The notes: generated by a model from the letters alone, not told the origin. A DNA stretch of 12,911 nt from Methanosarcinaceae archaeon UBA470 (GCA_002508425.1 DAKU01000009.1:1-12911), one strand, 5' to 3'; numbered from the stretch's first letter, positions 1 to 6,654 are shown. Numbers and translations: made by a program.

Positions 1-63
1 TTTAGTGGTAAAAACTTAATTGATTACACAAAGAAACTTTTGCTTAATTATATATATGATTAG
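1..63 (+). CDS. possible 3' end of an upstream gene (partial)
   Basis: Frame 1 is open from the window edge to a TAG at 61-63 and reads as a plausible protein tail of 20 residues ending LLLNYIYD. The other two + frames are closed within the first 20 bases. The stretch is too short to name a family, and an open frame of this length can arise by chance in AT-rich DNA. If real, it lies on the same strand as the ACP cluster and ends about 130 bases before it. Confidence 0.3.
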   Translation, partial: FSGKNLIDYTKKLLLNYIYD

Positions 64-110
64 GCGGAAGCTTATGTCCATAGGTCGGCAGATATTTTGT
101 TCAGAAGATA

Positions 111-120
111 TTTATACTAA
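111..120 (+). promoter_or_regulatory. candidate TATA box for the ACP cluster
   Basis: TTTATACTAA resembles the archaeal TATA box and is preceded by a purine-rich GAAGATA that could serve as a BRE. Transcription would start near 137-143, leaving a leader of about 55 bases before the ACP start. A second AT-rich run (TTATATATATGAT, 48-60) is an alternative. Region 64-194 holds no gene that I can see. Confidence 0.3.
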
Positions 121-194
121 TGCATAGTTAATAAAGTCATTAATAGGTTAAGATTGGTCATTGATTTCCAAAACAAAAATTGGAGGTTTATGCT

Positions 195-440
195 ATGGAA
201 AATATAAAAACAACTATAGTCAATTACCTAAAAGACAATTCTTTTATGGACAAGAACGCCAATTTGACAGATACCGATTCTCTTACCCAGAGTGGGATCA
301 TAGATTCAATTGGTTTACTCGAATTGTTGGATTACATAAGTGAAAAATATTCAATAGAAATTCCTGAAGACATGCTTATTCCGGAAAATCTAGATTCATT
401 AAAAGGATTAACTAGTATGGTAACCAAACTTGCAAAGTGA
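195..440 (+). CDS. acyl carrier protein
   Basis: An 81-residue acyl carrier protein that would carry an acyl group on a 4'-phosphopantetheine arm in the cytoplasm. The prosthetic-group serine is Ser38 in the conserved D-S-I motif (GIIDSIG). The helix II sequence after it (LLELLDYISEKY) and the acidic helix III region (IPEDMLIPENLDSL) fit the four-helix ACP fold, and the length is normal for a free-standing ACP. I chose the ATG at 195 because GGAGG at 182-186 sits 8 bases upstream; the in-frame TTG at 180 has no such site. The ligase gene begins 4 bases after its stop, so the pair is probably translationally coupled and the ligase is the likely loading enzyme. ACPs are uncommon in archaea, which make isoprenoid lipids, so a role in specialised acylation is more likely than membrane fatty acid synthesis. 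The acyl group is unknown. Confidence 0.93.
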   Translation: MENIKTTIVNYLKDNSFMDKNANLTDTDSLTQSGIIDSIGLLELLDYISEKYSIEIPEDMLIPENLDSLKGLTSMVTKLAK

Positions 441-444
441 GATA

Positions 445-1923
445 ATGAAAATAGATGCATATCTTACAGAGCATGCCAGAAAAACACCTTCTCGCATTGC
501 CCTAGAAGAGGGTAATAATTCCATATCATATGAAGCCCTTGAAGCTAGCGTTAATGACATAGCTTCATCTATGCGGGAATATAGGCATTGTAGGTTTGCA
601 ATACTTGAAGAGATGGGCATCCAGTACATAAAAATGCTTATGGCAGTATACAGATCGGATAATATTGCTATCCCTATGCCGATCGAGATGCCTTCATCTA
701 GTTTGGAAAAGATACTTGATGCTGGACATATCAGGAATATAATTACAACAGAGACACAGTATTCTAAATTTGGGGAAGCTTTTTTCGAGCGTTTTGGGAC
801 CGTCATCATCGTTTCAGATGATAATTCTTTTAAGTTTTTACGCAAGGAAATATTAGTAGAGTCAAATCACCCTAAATTGAGACTTGTATTGTACACTTCT
901 GGTACTACAGGTATTCCTAAAGGGGTCATGTTAAGTGATAAAAATATCATCACAAATGCAGCATCTATTATCAATATACTAAATCTCACTTCCGCTGATA
1001 AAGCAGCACAGGTAATATCCCCACACCACGCTTTTGGAAATTCAATCATTAATTCCCATTTGATGTCAGGCGGATGTATTTCAATGGGGAATATGAAATT
1101 CATAGGCTCGGTTTTTGGTTTAATTGAGTCGGATGTTACTGTATTCTATGGTGTACCCAGTACATATCGTATAGTTTTGCGTTATCCGGATAGGTTCAAA
1201 AAGGCATTTTCTAATGTCAAGATTGCTGCCTCAGCAGGCGGAGGTATGACCAAACAGATTGTCAGGAACATAAAGGAATTGGCTCCTGGCATCGAAATAT
1301 TACCAATGTATGGTCAAACTGAAGCTACAGCAAGGCTTGCATACGTGCCAAAGGAAGATGTCGAAGAATTCATCGAAACTATAGGCAAGCCAATTCCAGG
1401 TGTAACTCTGGATGTATTTGATGACAACAAAAATCCCGTAGGACCAAATATCACAGGTGAACTGGTTGCTAAGGGTGATAATATACTGTTGGGGTATCTG
1501 GATGACGAAAATGCAACTAAAAAGAAGATCGTAGATGGATGGATGTATACCGGAGATCTCGCACAAAAATTACCTAATGGATACTTTAAATTAATGGGAC
1601 GCAAGGACGATCTCCTTAAAATAGGGGACCATTTGGTAAACCCAAGAGAAATAGAAAAATCTATTGAGAACAACAATAAGGTCTCTGCAGTTTTTGTTGT
1701 GCCAGTGCCTCATGAACTTATGGGAACTGCCATAAGTCTTATGGTGATACCTAAGCCGGAAACTGATATTGACGTTTTGTTCAAGTTCTGTCGCAAGAAT
1801 CTTCCATCTCACTTACATCCTAAGGAGATTCTCTTTATTGAACGCCTTCCATTAACTGAGAACGGTAAGATATCCAATCGATTGATTATAGAGGAATACA
1901 AAAATGTCAAAAATTGTATGTAA
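445..1923 (+). CDS. AMP-forming acyl-ACP/acyl-CoA synthetase-like ligase
   Basis: A 492-residue member of the ANL adenylate-forming superfamily. It activates a carboxylate with ATP to an acyl-adenylate and transfers it to a thiol, here most likely the phosphopantetheine of the ACP encoded just upstream. The core motifs are intact: phosphate-binding loop YTSGTTGIPKG (150-160), YGQTEAT (289-295), YTGDL (368-372), hinge GRKDDLLKIG (385-394) and the C-terminal catalytic lysine K475 in ENGKIS. The N-terminal region is compact compared with long-chain fatty acyl-CoA ligases. The ATG at 445 is preceded by GTGAG, complementary to the archaeal 16S 3' end; the in-frame TTG at 430 would overlap the ACP gene and lacks a site. 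The 3' end overlaps the next gene by 20 bases. The substrate cannot be inferred; a CoA-ligase role or an amino-acid-activating role remains possible. Confidence 0.9.
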   Translation: MKIDAYLTEHARKTPSRIALEEGNNSISYEALEASVNDIASSMREYRHCRFAILEEMGIQYIKMLMAVYRSDNIAIPMPIEMPSSSLEKILDAGHIRNIITTETQYSKFGEAFFERFGTVIIVSDDNSFKFLRKEILVESNHPKLRLVLYTSGTTGIPKGVMLSDKNIITNAASIINILNLTSADKAAQVISPHHAFGNSIINSHLMSGGCISMGNMKFIGSVFGLIESDVTVFYGVPSTYRIVLRYPDRFKKAFSNVKIAASAGGGMTKQIVRNIKELAPGIEILPMYGQTEATARLAYVPKEDVEEFIETIGKPIPGVTLDVFDDNKNPVGPNITGELVAKGDNILLGYLDDENATKKKIVDGWMYTGDLAQKLPNGYFKLMGRKDDLLKIGDHLVNPREIEKSIENNNKVSAVFVVPVPHELMGTAISLMVIPKPETDIDVLFKFCRKNLPSHLHPKEILFIERLPLTENGKISNRLIIEEYKNVKNCM

Positions 1924-2932
1924 AAAATGTGTCCTGGACTCTGATATTCCAGGTATAACGATCAATCCGGAGACTGGTCTCTGTCATTTCTGTGAAACTT
2001 ATAAACCCTTCACAGAAGCTCAAAAACAACAATATTTGGCAGAGATGGAAGAGATATTTGATAGAATTAAAGGCAAGGGTGAATATGACGTAATCTATGC
2101 ATTATCAGGTGGAAAAGATTCATCATATACGCTCTATAAGCTCAAACAGGATTATCCATTCCTGAAAGTCTTGGCTGTTCTGTTCAATAATGGTTTCATA
2201 TCTGAGAATGCAATTGAAAATGCCAAGAAAATGTGTGAGATCACAGGATCTGACTATTATGAGCTGACAATGGACCGGAAACAGCTATGTGGCGTTTGGA
2301 AAAAAGCTGCTGATTCTGTAGATGCATTTCCTAAATTTGCCAAATACAGAGCCAGTGATATCTGCAATACTTGCATCAGTATCATCAAGCAGAAGCTGAT
2401 AGAAAATGCCATTTCCAGAAATGCACCTGTCATAATATTTGCTTTCACAGCTGGACAAGCTCCTAATCCTATAATCAAGTTAAACTATAATTTCATCAAT
2501 TTATCAAGAAACCTTTTTGAAAAACAACTTGAAAAAATAGGTATTGACGACAAAGATGAAAGCTTTGTGATCAAAAAGTCAGTTATTCAAAATATGGACA
2601 AGAGCAATCCTCCTATGATTATCCATCCTCTATGCATGTGGGACTATAATGAGGATATGGTAGTTGAGACTGTGACCAAGATCGGATGGAAACCTCCAAA
2701 ACTCAATGACAGCAACTCGACCAACTGTAAGTTGAACTCCCTTGCCTGTCATAACCACCTGGAAAAGTACGGAATCCATCCTTATGCATTCGATATAGCA
2801 GGAATTGTCAGGAACGGCGATATGTCCAGGGAAGTTGGATTGGAAAAACTTCATCAGGGATTATCACAGCCACTAATAGATGAAGTTTCCAAGGAACTGA
2901 AAGTAAAAGTGAACCCCTTAAAAAAATCATGA
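1904..2932 (+). CDS. PP-loop ATPase, N-acetyl sugar amidotransferase-like, with zinc ribbon
   Basis: A 342-residue ATP-pyrophosphatase of the PP-loop (adenine nucleotide alpha-hydrolase) fold. Such enzymes adenylate a substrate carbonyl or carboxylate and then transfer nitrogen or sulfur. The N-terminus carries a probable zinc ribbon, C6-x2-C9 and C27-x2-C30, followed by the PP-loop SGGKDSS (68-74). Another pair, C154-x2-C157, and C275 and C282 in the C-terminal part could bind metal or act in sulfur or ammonia transfer. The opening CxxC plus 'LDSDIPGITINPETGLCHFC' pattern resembles WbpG/WbuX-type N-acetyl sugar amidotransferases of bacterial surface polysaccharide loci, but the C-terminal half is less familiar to me. 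The ATG at 1904 lies inside the end of the ligase gene, which suggests translational coupling. A tRNA-thiolation-like role (TtcA/ThiI family) is the main alternative. The fold is firm; the reaction is inference. Confidence 0.75.
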   Translation: MSKIVCKKCVLDSDIPGITINPETGLCHFCETYKPFTEAQKQQYLAEMEEIFDRIKGKGEYDVIYALSGGKDSSYTLYKLKQDYPFLKVLAVLFNNGFISENAIENAKKMCEITGSDYYELTMDRKQLCGVWKKAADSVDAFPKFAKYRASDICNTCISIIKQKLIENAISRNAPVIIFAFTAGQAPNPIIKLNYNFINLSRNLFEKQLEKIGIDDKDESFVIKKSVIQNMDKSNPPMIIHPLCMWDYNEDMVVETVTKIGWKPPKLNDSNSTNCKLNSLACHNHLEKYGIHPYAFDIAGIVRNGDMSREVGLEKLHQGLSQPLIDEVSKELKVKVNPLKKS

Positions 2933-2956
2933 TCTAATTTGATAGTTGCCATTGCC

Positions 2957-2975
2957 GCAAGGATAAGTCCCTTGC
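2957..2975 (+). promoter_or_regulatory. short inverted repeat abutting a TATA box
   Basis: GCAAGG (2957-2962) and CCTTGC (2970-2975) form a perfect 6-bp inverted repeat with a 7-base loop, 25 bases after the stop of the PP-loop gene. It ends directly against the TTTATATAAT box. It could be a weak terminator for the first three genes or a protein-binding site overlapping the BRE; the sequence does not decide. Confidence 0.3.
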
Positions 2976-2985
2976 TTTATATAAT
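2976..2985 (+). promoter_or_regulatory. candidate internal TATA box before the NAD-synthetase-like gene
   Basis: TTTATATAAT is close to the methanogen TATA-box consensus. Its spacing predicts transcription starting near 3003-3008, just before the ribosome-binding site at 3009-3015, giving a short leader of about 20 bases. It would split the cluster into a proximal unit (ACP, ligase, PP-loop) and a distal unit (NAD-synthetase-like, reductase, DUF362). Confidence 0.45.
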
Positions 2986-3024
2986 GAAATTAATTGTGTA
3001 ATAATATTGGAGGAGAGAAATACC

Positions 3025-3993
3025 ATGCAGATAATGGATGAACTTAATAGAGATATTGATAAGGCAGCTCTGACTCTCAGACATTTTATCAGAGAACAGA
3101 TTTCCGGTTTTAAGAAGAAAGGTGCGGTTGTAGGAGTATCAGGCGGTATCGACTCAGCTGTGATCCTTACTCTGTGCGTAGAGGAACTTGGAGTTGAAAA
3201 TGTATTTGGAATGCTCCTTCCTGAGAAAGAATCAGCTGCTTCAAGCACTCCTTTAGGTGCAGAAATATGTGAGAGTCTTGGAGTAACTTATGAAGAAGTT
3301 CCTATATCTCCAATACTTGAAGCACTTGATATTTACAATAAGAAGGATCAAGTAATAAAGAGAGCTTGCCCTGAATATGATCCCAAGATTCACCAAACAT
3401 CTCTTGTGTTGCCTGATTTCCTGAGTACAGGTGCAGTGAACGTTCCATATCTGAAACTTTTCAAAGATGGTGAGGTTGTTGCACAGCACAGGTTAAAAGC
3501 AAGTGATTATCTGGAAATAATCGGATTGCAGGGTGTAAAACAGCGTTCCAGGATGATCGTTCAGTATATGTATGCTGAAAAAATGAACTACATCGTTTGT
3601 GGAACAACCAATAAGACAGAATTGGTTCTGGGTCAGTTCGTGAAGTATGGAGATGGTGGTGTGGATATTGAGCCTCTGGCAGATTGCTACAAGACTCAAG
3701 TCTATGCTCTGGCAAAATACCTCAATGTCAATGAAGAGATCATCAAGAGGCCACCAAGTGCAGATACATGGAGTCATTATACCACAGACCAGGAATTTTA
3801 TTGGCGCATGCCCATTCAGATCATGGACCAATTACTGTATGGTAAAGAGCATAAATTGTCTCTTGAAGTGATCGAGAAGAACACAGGACTACCCAAAGAA
3901 ACTGTGCAGAATGCCCTGAAGCACCTTGATAGGGTGGAAAGCACTACAGAGTACATAAGATCAGCTCCTCCAACCTGTCATATCAACAGATGA
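3025..3993 (+). CDS. NAD synthetase-like amidating enzyme (divergent NadE paralog)
   Basis: A 322-residue NadE-family protein. Canonical NadE adenylates nicotinate adenine dinucleotide and amidates it with ammonia. Family motifs present are PP-loop SGGIDSA (39-45), KQRSRM (172-177), GTTNKTE (193-199), KYGDGGVDIEPL (207-218) and PPSAD (243-247). Two features are odd. First, the stretch between the PP-loop and KQRSRM is longer than in a usual NadE of about 250-270 residues, with extra sequence around 115-170. Second, the usual QTDE-x-ELG segment after PSAD reads TTDQEFYW (253-260). There is no glutaminase domain, so it would use free ammonia or a partner. ATG 3025 is chosen because GGAGGAG at 3009-3015 sits 9 bases upstream; the in-frame TTG at 3007 overlaps that site. 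Placed between an amidotransferase-like gene and an ACP-type reductase, it probably amidates a pathway intermediate, though housekeeping NAD synthesis is not excluded. Confidence 0.8.
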   Translation: MQIMDELNRDIDKAALTLRHFIREQISGFKKKGAVVGVSGGIDSAVILTLCVEELGVENVFGMLLPEKESAASSTPLGAEICESLGVTYEEVPISPILEALDIYNKKDQVIKRACPEYDPKIHQTSLVLPDFLSTGAVNVPYLKLFKDGEVVAQHRLKASDYLEIIGLQGVKQRSRMIVQYMYAEKMNYIVCGTTNKTELVLGQFVKYGDGGVDIEPLADCYKTQVYALAKYLNVNEEIIKRPPSADTWSHYTTDQEFYWRMPIQIMDQLLYGKEHKLSLEVIEKNTGLPKETVQNALKHLDRVESTTEYIRSAPPTCHINR

Positions 3994-4005
3994 AATGTGA
4001 GATAA

Positions 4006-4746
4006 ATGCTTGATAGCAAAGTTGTATTGGTGACTGGAGCAAGCCGGGGTATAGGAAAAGCTATAGCCTTGCTTGCTGCAGAGAACCATGCACATGTTAT
4101 TATCAATTACAATAAAAATGAAAAAGGTGCTGCTGAACTTGTGGACATGATTCATGGAAAGGGTTTTTCTGCTTCTATGATCAAAGCCGATGTTTCATCA
4201 GAAGATGAAGTAAAGGACATGTTCAGCTCAATAAAAGAAAAGCACTCCAGGATCGATGTGCTGGTGAACAATGCCGGACTTATGAGAAACAGTCTTCTGG
4301 CACTTACCAGTACAGAACTTTTTGATCATACTATCGATGTAAATTTAAAAGGAACATTCCTTTGTACCAGGTATGCATCGAATATGATGAGAAAGCAAAG
4401 ATCAGGGCGTATTATTAATATATCTTCTATTGTTGGTCTACAAGGTTATGAAGGTCAGGCCGTCTATTCTGCAAGTAAGGCAGCTGTGATCGGATTTACA
4501 CGATCTGTTGCAAAAGAACTTGGTAGATATGGGATTACGGTAAATGCTATTGCACCAGGCCTTATAGAAACTGACCTTATCAAAGATATCAAACCTGATA
4601 TAAGGGAAAAAATGCTATCCAATATTTCTCTTGGGAGAATTGGTACTCCCGAAGACGTAGCAAAAGTTGTGTTGTTCTTAAGTTCAGACCTTGCAAGTTA
4701 TGTTAGCGGATCTGTTATTGCGGTGGATGGCTGTCAAACGATATAA
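4006..4746 (+). CDS. short-chain dehydrogenase/reductase, 3-oxoacyl-ACP reductase-like (FabG family)
   Basis: A 246-residue classical SDR with the length and motifs of FabG. The Rossmann nucleotide-binding motif is TGASRGIG (10-17), followed by NNAG (88-91), and the catalytic tetrad is N113, S141, Y154 and K158 (YSASK). Arg14 right after the glycine motif and the FabG-like C-terminus (VSGSVIAVDGC) suggest NADPH-dependent reduction of a 3-oxoacyl thioester. With an ACP and a ligase in the same cluster, a 3-hydroxyacyl-ACP product is a reasonable guess. SDRs are versatile, so a sugar or other keto substrate is also possible. The ATG at 4006 is preceded by GTGAG at 3997-4001, the same site type as the ligase gene, and the gene starts 12 bases after the NadE-like stop, so the two are cotranscribed. 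Confidence 0.88.
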   Translation: MLDSKVVLVTGASRGIGKAIALLAAENHAHVIINYNKNEKGAAELVDMIHGKGFSASMIKADVSSEDEVKDMFSSIKEKHSRIDVLVNNAGLMRNSLLALTSTELFDHTIDVNLKGTFLCTRYASNMMRKQRSGRIINISSIVGLQGYEGQAVYSASKAAVIGFTRSVAKELGRYGITVNAIAPGLIETDLIKDIKPDIREKMLSNISLGRIGTPEDVAKVVLFLSSDLASYVSGSVIAVDGCQTI

Positions 4747-4769
4747 TTAATTATTGTCATATATCGTTT
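4736..4769 (+). repeat. perfect 10-bp inverted repeat across the reductase stop codon
   Basis: AAACGATATA (4736-4745) and TATATCGTTT (4760-4769) are exact reverse complements with a 14-base loop. The left arm covers the last codons and most of the TAA of the reductase gene; the right arm ends 11 bases before the ribosome-binding site (4781-4787) of the DUF362 gene. It could attenuate transcription, protect the upstream mRNA 3' end, or bind a regulator. No U-run follows, so it is a poor simple terminator. Confidence 0.5.
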
Positions 4770-4793
4770 ACATTTTGATAGGAAGGGTATATT

Positions 4794-5927
4794 ATGAACA
4801 CTAAAGTGTCCATTGTTAAATGCGATGATTATTCGAAAGCAAGAGATGCTATCAAGGAAGCACTTGATCTTATTGGGGGTCTTGAAAAGATCATATCTCC
4901 AGGCAATCGTGTCCTGTTAAAACCCAATGTACTTGCCATTAAACGTCCGGAAGCGGCAGTTACCACCCATCCTGTAATTGTATCGGCGATGTGTGAACTT
5001 GTCAAAGAGGCAGGCGGTATTCCCATCGTAGGAGATGGCTCCGGAGTTACAAGCTCAGCTTCCACTGCCACTGCAGAAGCACTTAGAGTATCGGGTATTG
5101 AAGAAGCAGCTTTAACTTCCGGTGCAGAGCTTATCAACTTTGAAACATCGGGTTTTGTCGAGGTTGATATTTCTGGTGCTAAGCAATTCCCACGTCTGCA
5201 CATAGCAAAAGCAGTACTTGATGCAGATGTGATCATCTCGCTTCCCAAGCTCAAAACTCACGAACTTACTCTGTACACTGGAGCTGTCAAGAACTTTTTT
5301 GGTGTTATACCCAGAAAAGACAGAAAAGATGCTCATTTTCTGGAGGACCGTGACCGTTTTGGAGATGCAGTTGTAGATATTTATTCTTTTGTCAAACCAC
5401 ATCTTGCAGTCATGGATGGTATAGTGGGAATGGAGGGAGATGGTCCATCAGCTGGTACTCCCATATCCTCAGGCGTGATCATGGCAAGTTATGACTGTGT
5501 GGCATTGGATGTAGTTGCATCTGAACTCATAGGATTTGATCCCTTGCAGATACCCACGAATAAAGCTGCACTTGCCAGAGGATTTGGTACTAAGAAACCG
5601 GAAGTTGTAGGAACACCGCTGGAAAAAGTGAAGATACAGTTCAAAAAGCCAACAGGCGGAGCTCTTGCTCTTATGCCTCCTTTCTTTAGAAGAATACTTA
5701 GAAAGCAGTTCACAGTAAAACCCTTCATCAACACTTCTATATGCACACTTTGCAAGGCATGTGTTTTGAACTGTTCAGTGGACGCTATTGAGGAAAAGAA
5801 TGGCTCATTGAAGATCAATGAAGATAAGTGTATCCAGTGTTACTGTTGTCGTGAACTTTGTCCAAGTCATGCCGTAGAGATCAAAAAATCACTACTTGTA
5901 AGGATTGTGACCAGAGGAAAAAAGTAA
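4794..5927 (+). CDS. DUF362 protein with C-terminal 2x[4Fe-4S] ferredoxin domain
   Basis: A 377-residue protein. Residues about 1-290 form a DUF362 domain, recognised from LLKPNVL (41-47), the glycine-rich GDGSG (80-84), SLPKLKTHELTLYTGAVKN (149-167) and MDGIVGMEGDGP (207-218). The C-terminus has two ferredoxin motifs of the CX2CX2CX3C type: C317, C320, C323, C327 and C346, C349, C352, C356, with an extra C351. Two [4Fe-4S] clusters are expected, so electron transfer is likely. No signal peptide or membrane segment is seen, so it is cytoplasmic. The biochemical role of DUF362 is not established as far as I know. The ATG at 4794 has GGAAGGG 6 bases upstream. It is the last gene of the cluster and is followed by a strong hairpin, so it may supply electrons to, or catalyse, a reductive step of the pathway. 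Confidence 0.85.
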   Translation: MNTKVSIVKCDDYSKARDAIKEALDLIGGLEKIISPGNRVLLKPNVLAIKRPEAAVTTHPVIVSAMCELVKEAGGIPIVGDGSGVTSSASTATAEALRVSGIEEAALTSGAELINFETSGFVEVDISGAKQFPRLHIAKAVLDADVIISLPKLKTHELTLYTGAVKNFFGVIPRKDRKDAHFLEDRDRFGDAVVDIYSFVKPHLAVMDGIVGMEGDGPSAGTPISSGVIMASYDCVALDVVASELIGFDPLQIPTNKAALARGFGTKKPEVVGTPLEKVKIQFKKPTGGALALMPPFFRRILRKQFTVKPFINTSICTLCKACVLNCSVDAIEEKNGSLKINEDKCIQCYCCRELCPSHAVEIKKSLLVRIVTRGKK

Positions 5928-5935
5928 TTAAGGGC

Positions 5936-5978
5936 AAAAGAGGGGTTGATCAGAGATAACACAGATCAATCCTCTTTT
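5936..5978. terminator. bidirectional hairpin terminator between convergent genes
   Basis: AAAAGAGGGGTTGATC (5936-5951) pairs with GATCAATCCTCTTTT (5964-5978) around a 12-base loop, with one G-U pair and one bulged base. TTTT runs lie at the outer ends on both strands. It sits 9 bases after the DUF362 stop and 24 bases from the stop of the opposing acyltransferase gene, as expected for a shared terminator. Confidence 0.75.
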
Positions 5979-6002
5979 ATTTACTTAAATGCATTAGACA
6001 AA

Positions 6003-6584
6003 TCAGCAAGATTCTGATTTAACTTCTGGTTTTGCTTCTGATTTTTCTTCGTTCTTTTCTCCATCCCCAACGTCCAGCTTTTTTACAACTTTGGCTGGGA
6101 AGCCTAAAGCAAGACTATTCGGAGAAATATTGCGGCTAACTACAGATCCGATTCCTATTATGGAATTCTCGCCAATCTCTACTCCCTGAGTAATTATGCA
6201 GCCGGGGTTTACAGAAACACCGCGTCTGATAATAATTGGCTCTATGGTCCTTGGATATGCTTTTCTTGTGGTCAGGCTGCCTCTCGAATGGGAGGATAGT
6301 ATACAGCGGTCACCAATTTCAACAAAATCTTCTATTGTGATCATTTCAGGGTGAATTCTATCAAATATTACATCATAACCGATGTACACATTTTTTCCAA
6401 TATTCACTCCTCTCATTCTATGAAATTTTGCTCTCCAGGAAGGAATCGGGCAAGTTGATGCGAGTCGCTCCAAAACCCATTTCCTAAAATATTTTATCCC
6501 AAATATAAGTTTATTCTCATGATAATGATCAGCTATTTCTCCAAAACAAATTTTGTCCCTGTCAGAAACCACATCAGAAGCCAT
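6003..6584 (-). CDS. left-handed beta-helix acyltransferase (hexapeptide-repeat, maltose/sugar O-acetyltransferase-like)
   Basis: A 193-residue protein of the hexapeptide-repeat acyltransferase superfamily, which transfers acetyl or other acyl groups from CoA (or ACP) to sugars and similar acceptors, usually as trimers. Repeats of the [I/V]-G-x4 type are visible (VNIGKNVYIG, ITIEDFVEIGDRCILS, VEIGENSIIGIGSVV). The SSHS histidine is the likely catalytic base, and the domain ends with the common GFPAKVVKKL. A Lys/Glu-rich tail of about 20 residues follows. I prefer ATG 6584 because AGGTGG at 6592-6597 lies 7 bases upstream; an in-frame ATG at 6629 adds 15 residues but lacks a convincing site. 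It is convergent with the ACP cluster and co-directional with the surface-protein genes, so a role in decorating envelope polysaccharide is plausible. The acceptor is unknown. Confidence 0.85.
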   Translation of the reverse strand: MASDVVSDRDKICFGEIADHYHENKLIFGIKYFRKWVLERLASTCPIPSWRAKFHRMRGVNIGKNVYIGYDVIFDRIHPEMITIEDFVEIGDRCILSSHSRGSLTTRKAYPRTIEPIIIRRGVSVNPGCIITQGVEIGENSIIGIGSVVSRNISPNSLALGFPAKVVKKLDVGDGEKNEEKSEAKPEVKSESC

Positions 6585-6591
6585 TTTGCGC

Positions 6592-6597
6592 CCACCT
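6592..6597 (-). promoter_or_regulatory. ribosome-binding site deciding the acyltransferase start
   Basis: AGGTGG on the - strand, 7 bases before ATG 6584, matches the archaeal anti-Shine-Dalgarno. Nothing comparable precedes the in-frame ATG at 6629. Confidence 0.55.
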
Positions 6598-6654
6598 GTT
6601 GAATTCAGTCTTATGTATCTAAAAGCCATATTATTGATATGATAATCTATGGAT

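Noticed and set aside
161..343. Alternative frame overlapping the ACP gene
   Set aside because: Out of frame with a clear ACP carrying the D-S-I motif; no ribosome-binding site.
408..845. Long antisense open frame opposite the ligase gene (145 residues)
   Set aside because: It lies wholly opposite a gene with clear ANL motifs, has no family resemblance and no good ribosome-binding site.
3025..3993. Naming the NadE-family gene as housekeeping nadE
   Set aside because: Motif change, extra length and cluster context make the function uncertain, so no symbol was given.
4829..5254. Antisense open frame opposite the DUF362 gene (141 residues)
   Set aside because: Mirror of a convincing gene; composition follows the opposite codons and no motif is seen.
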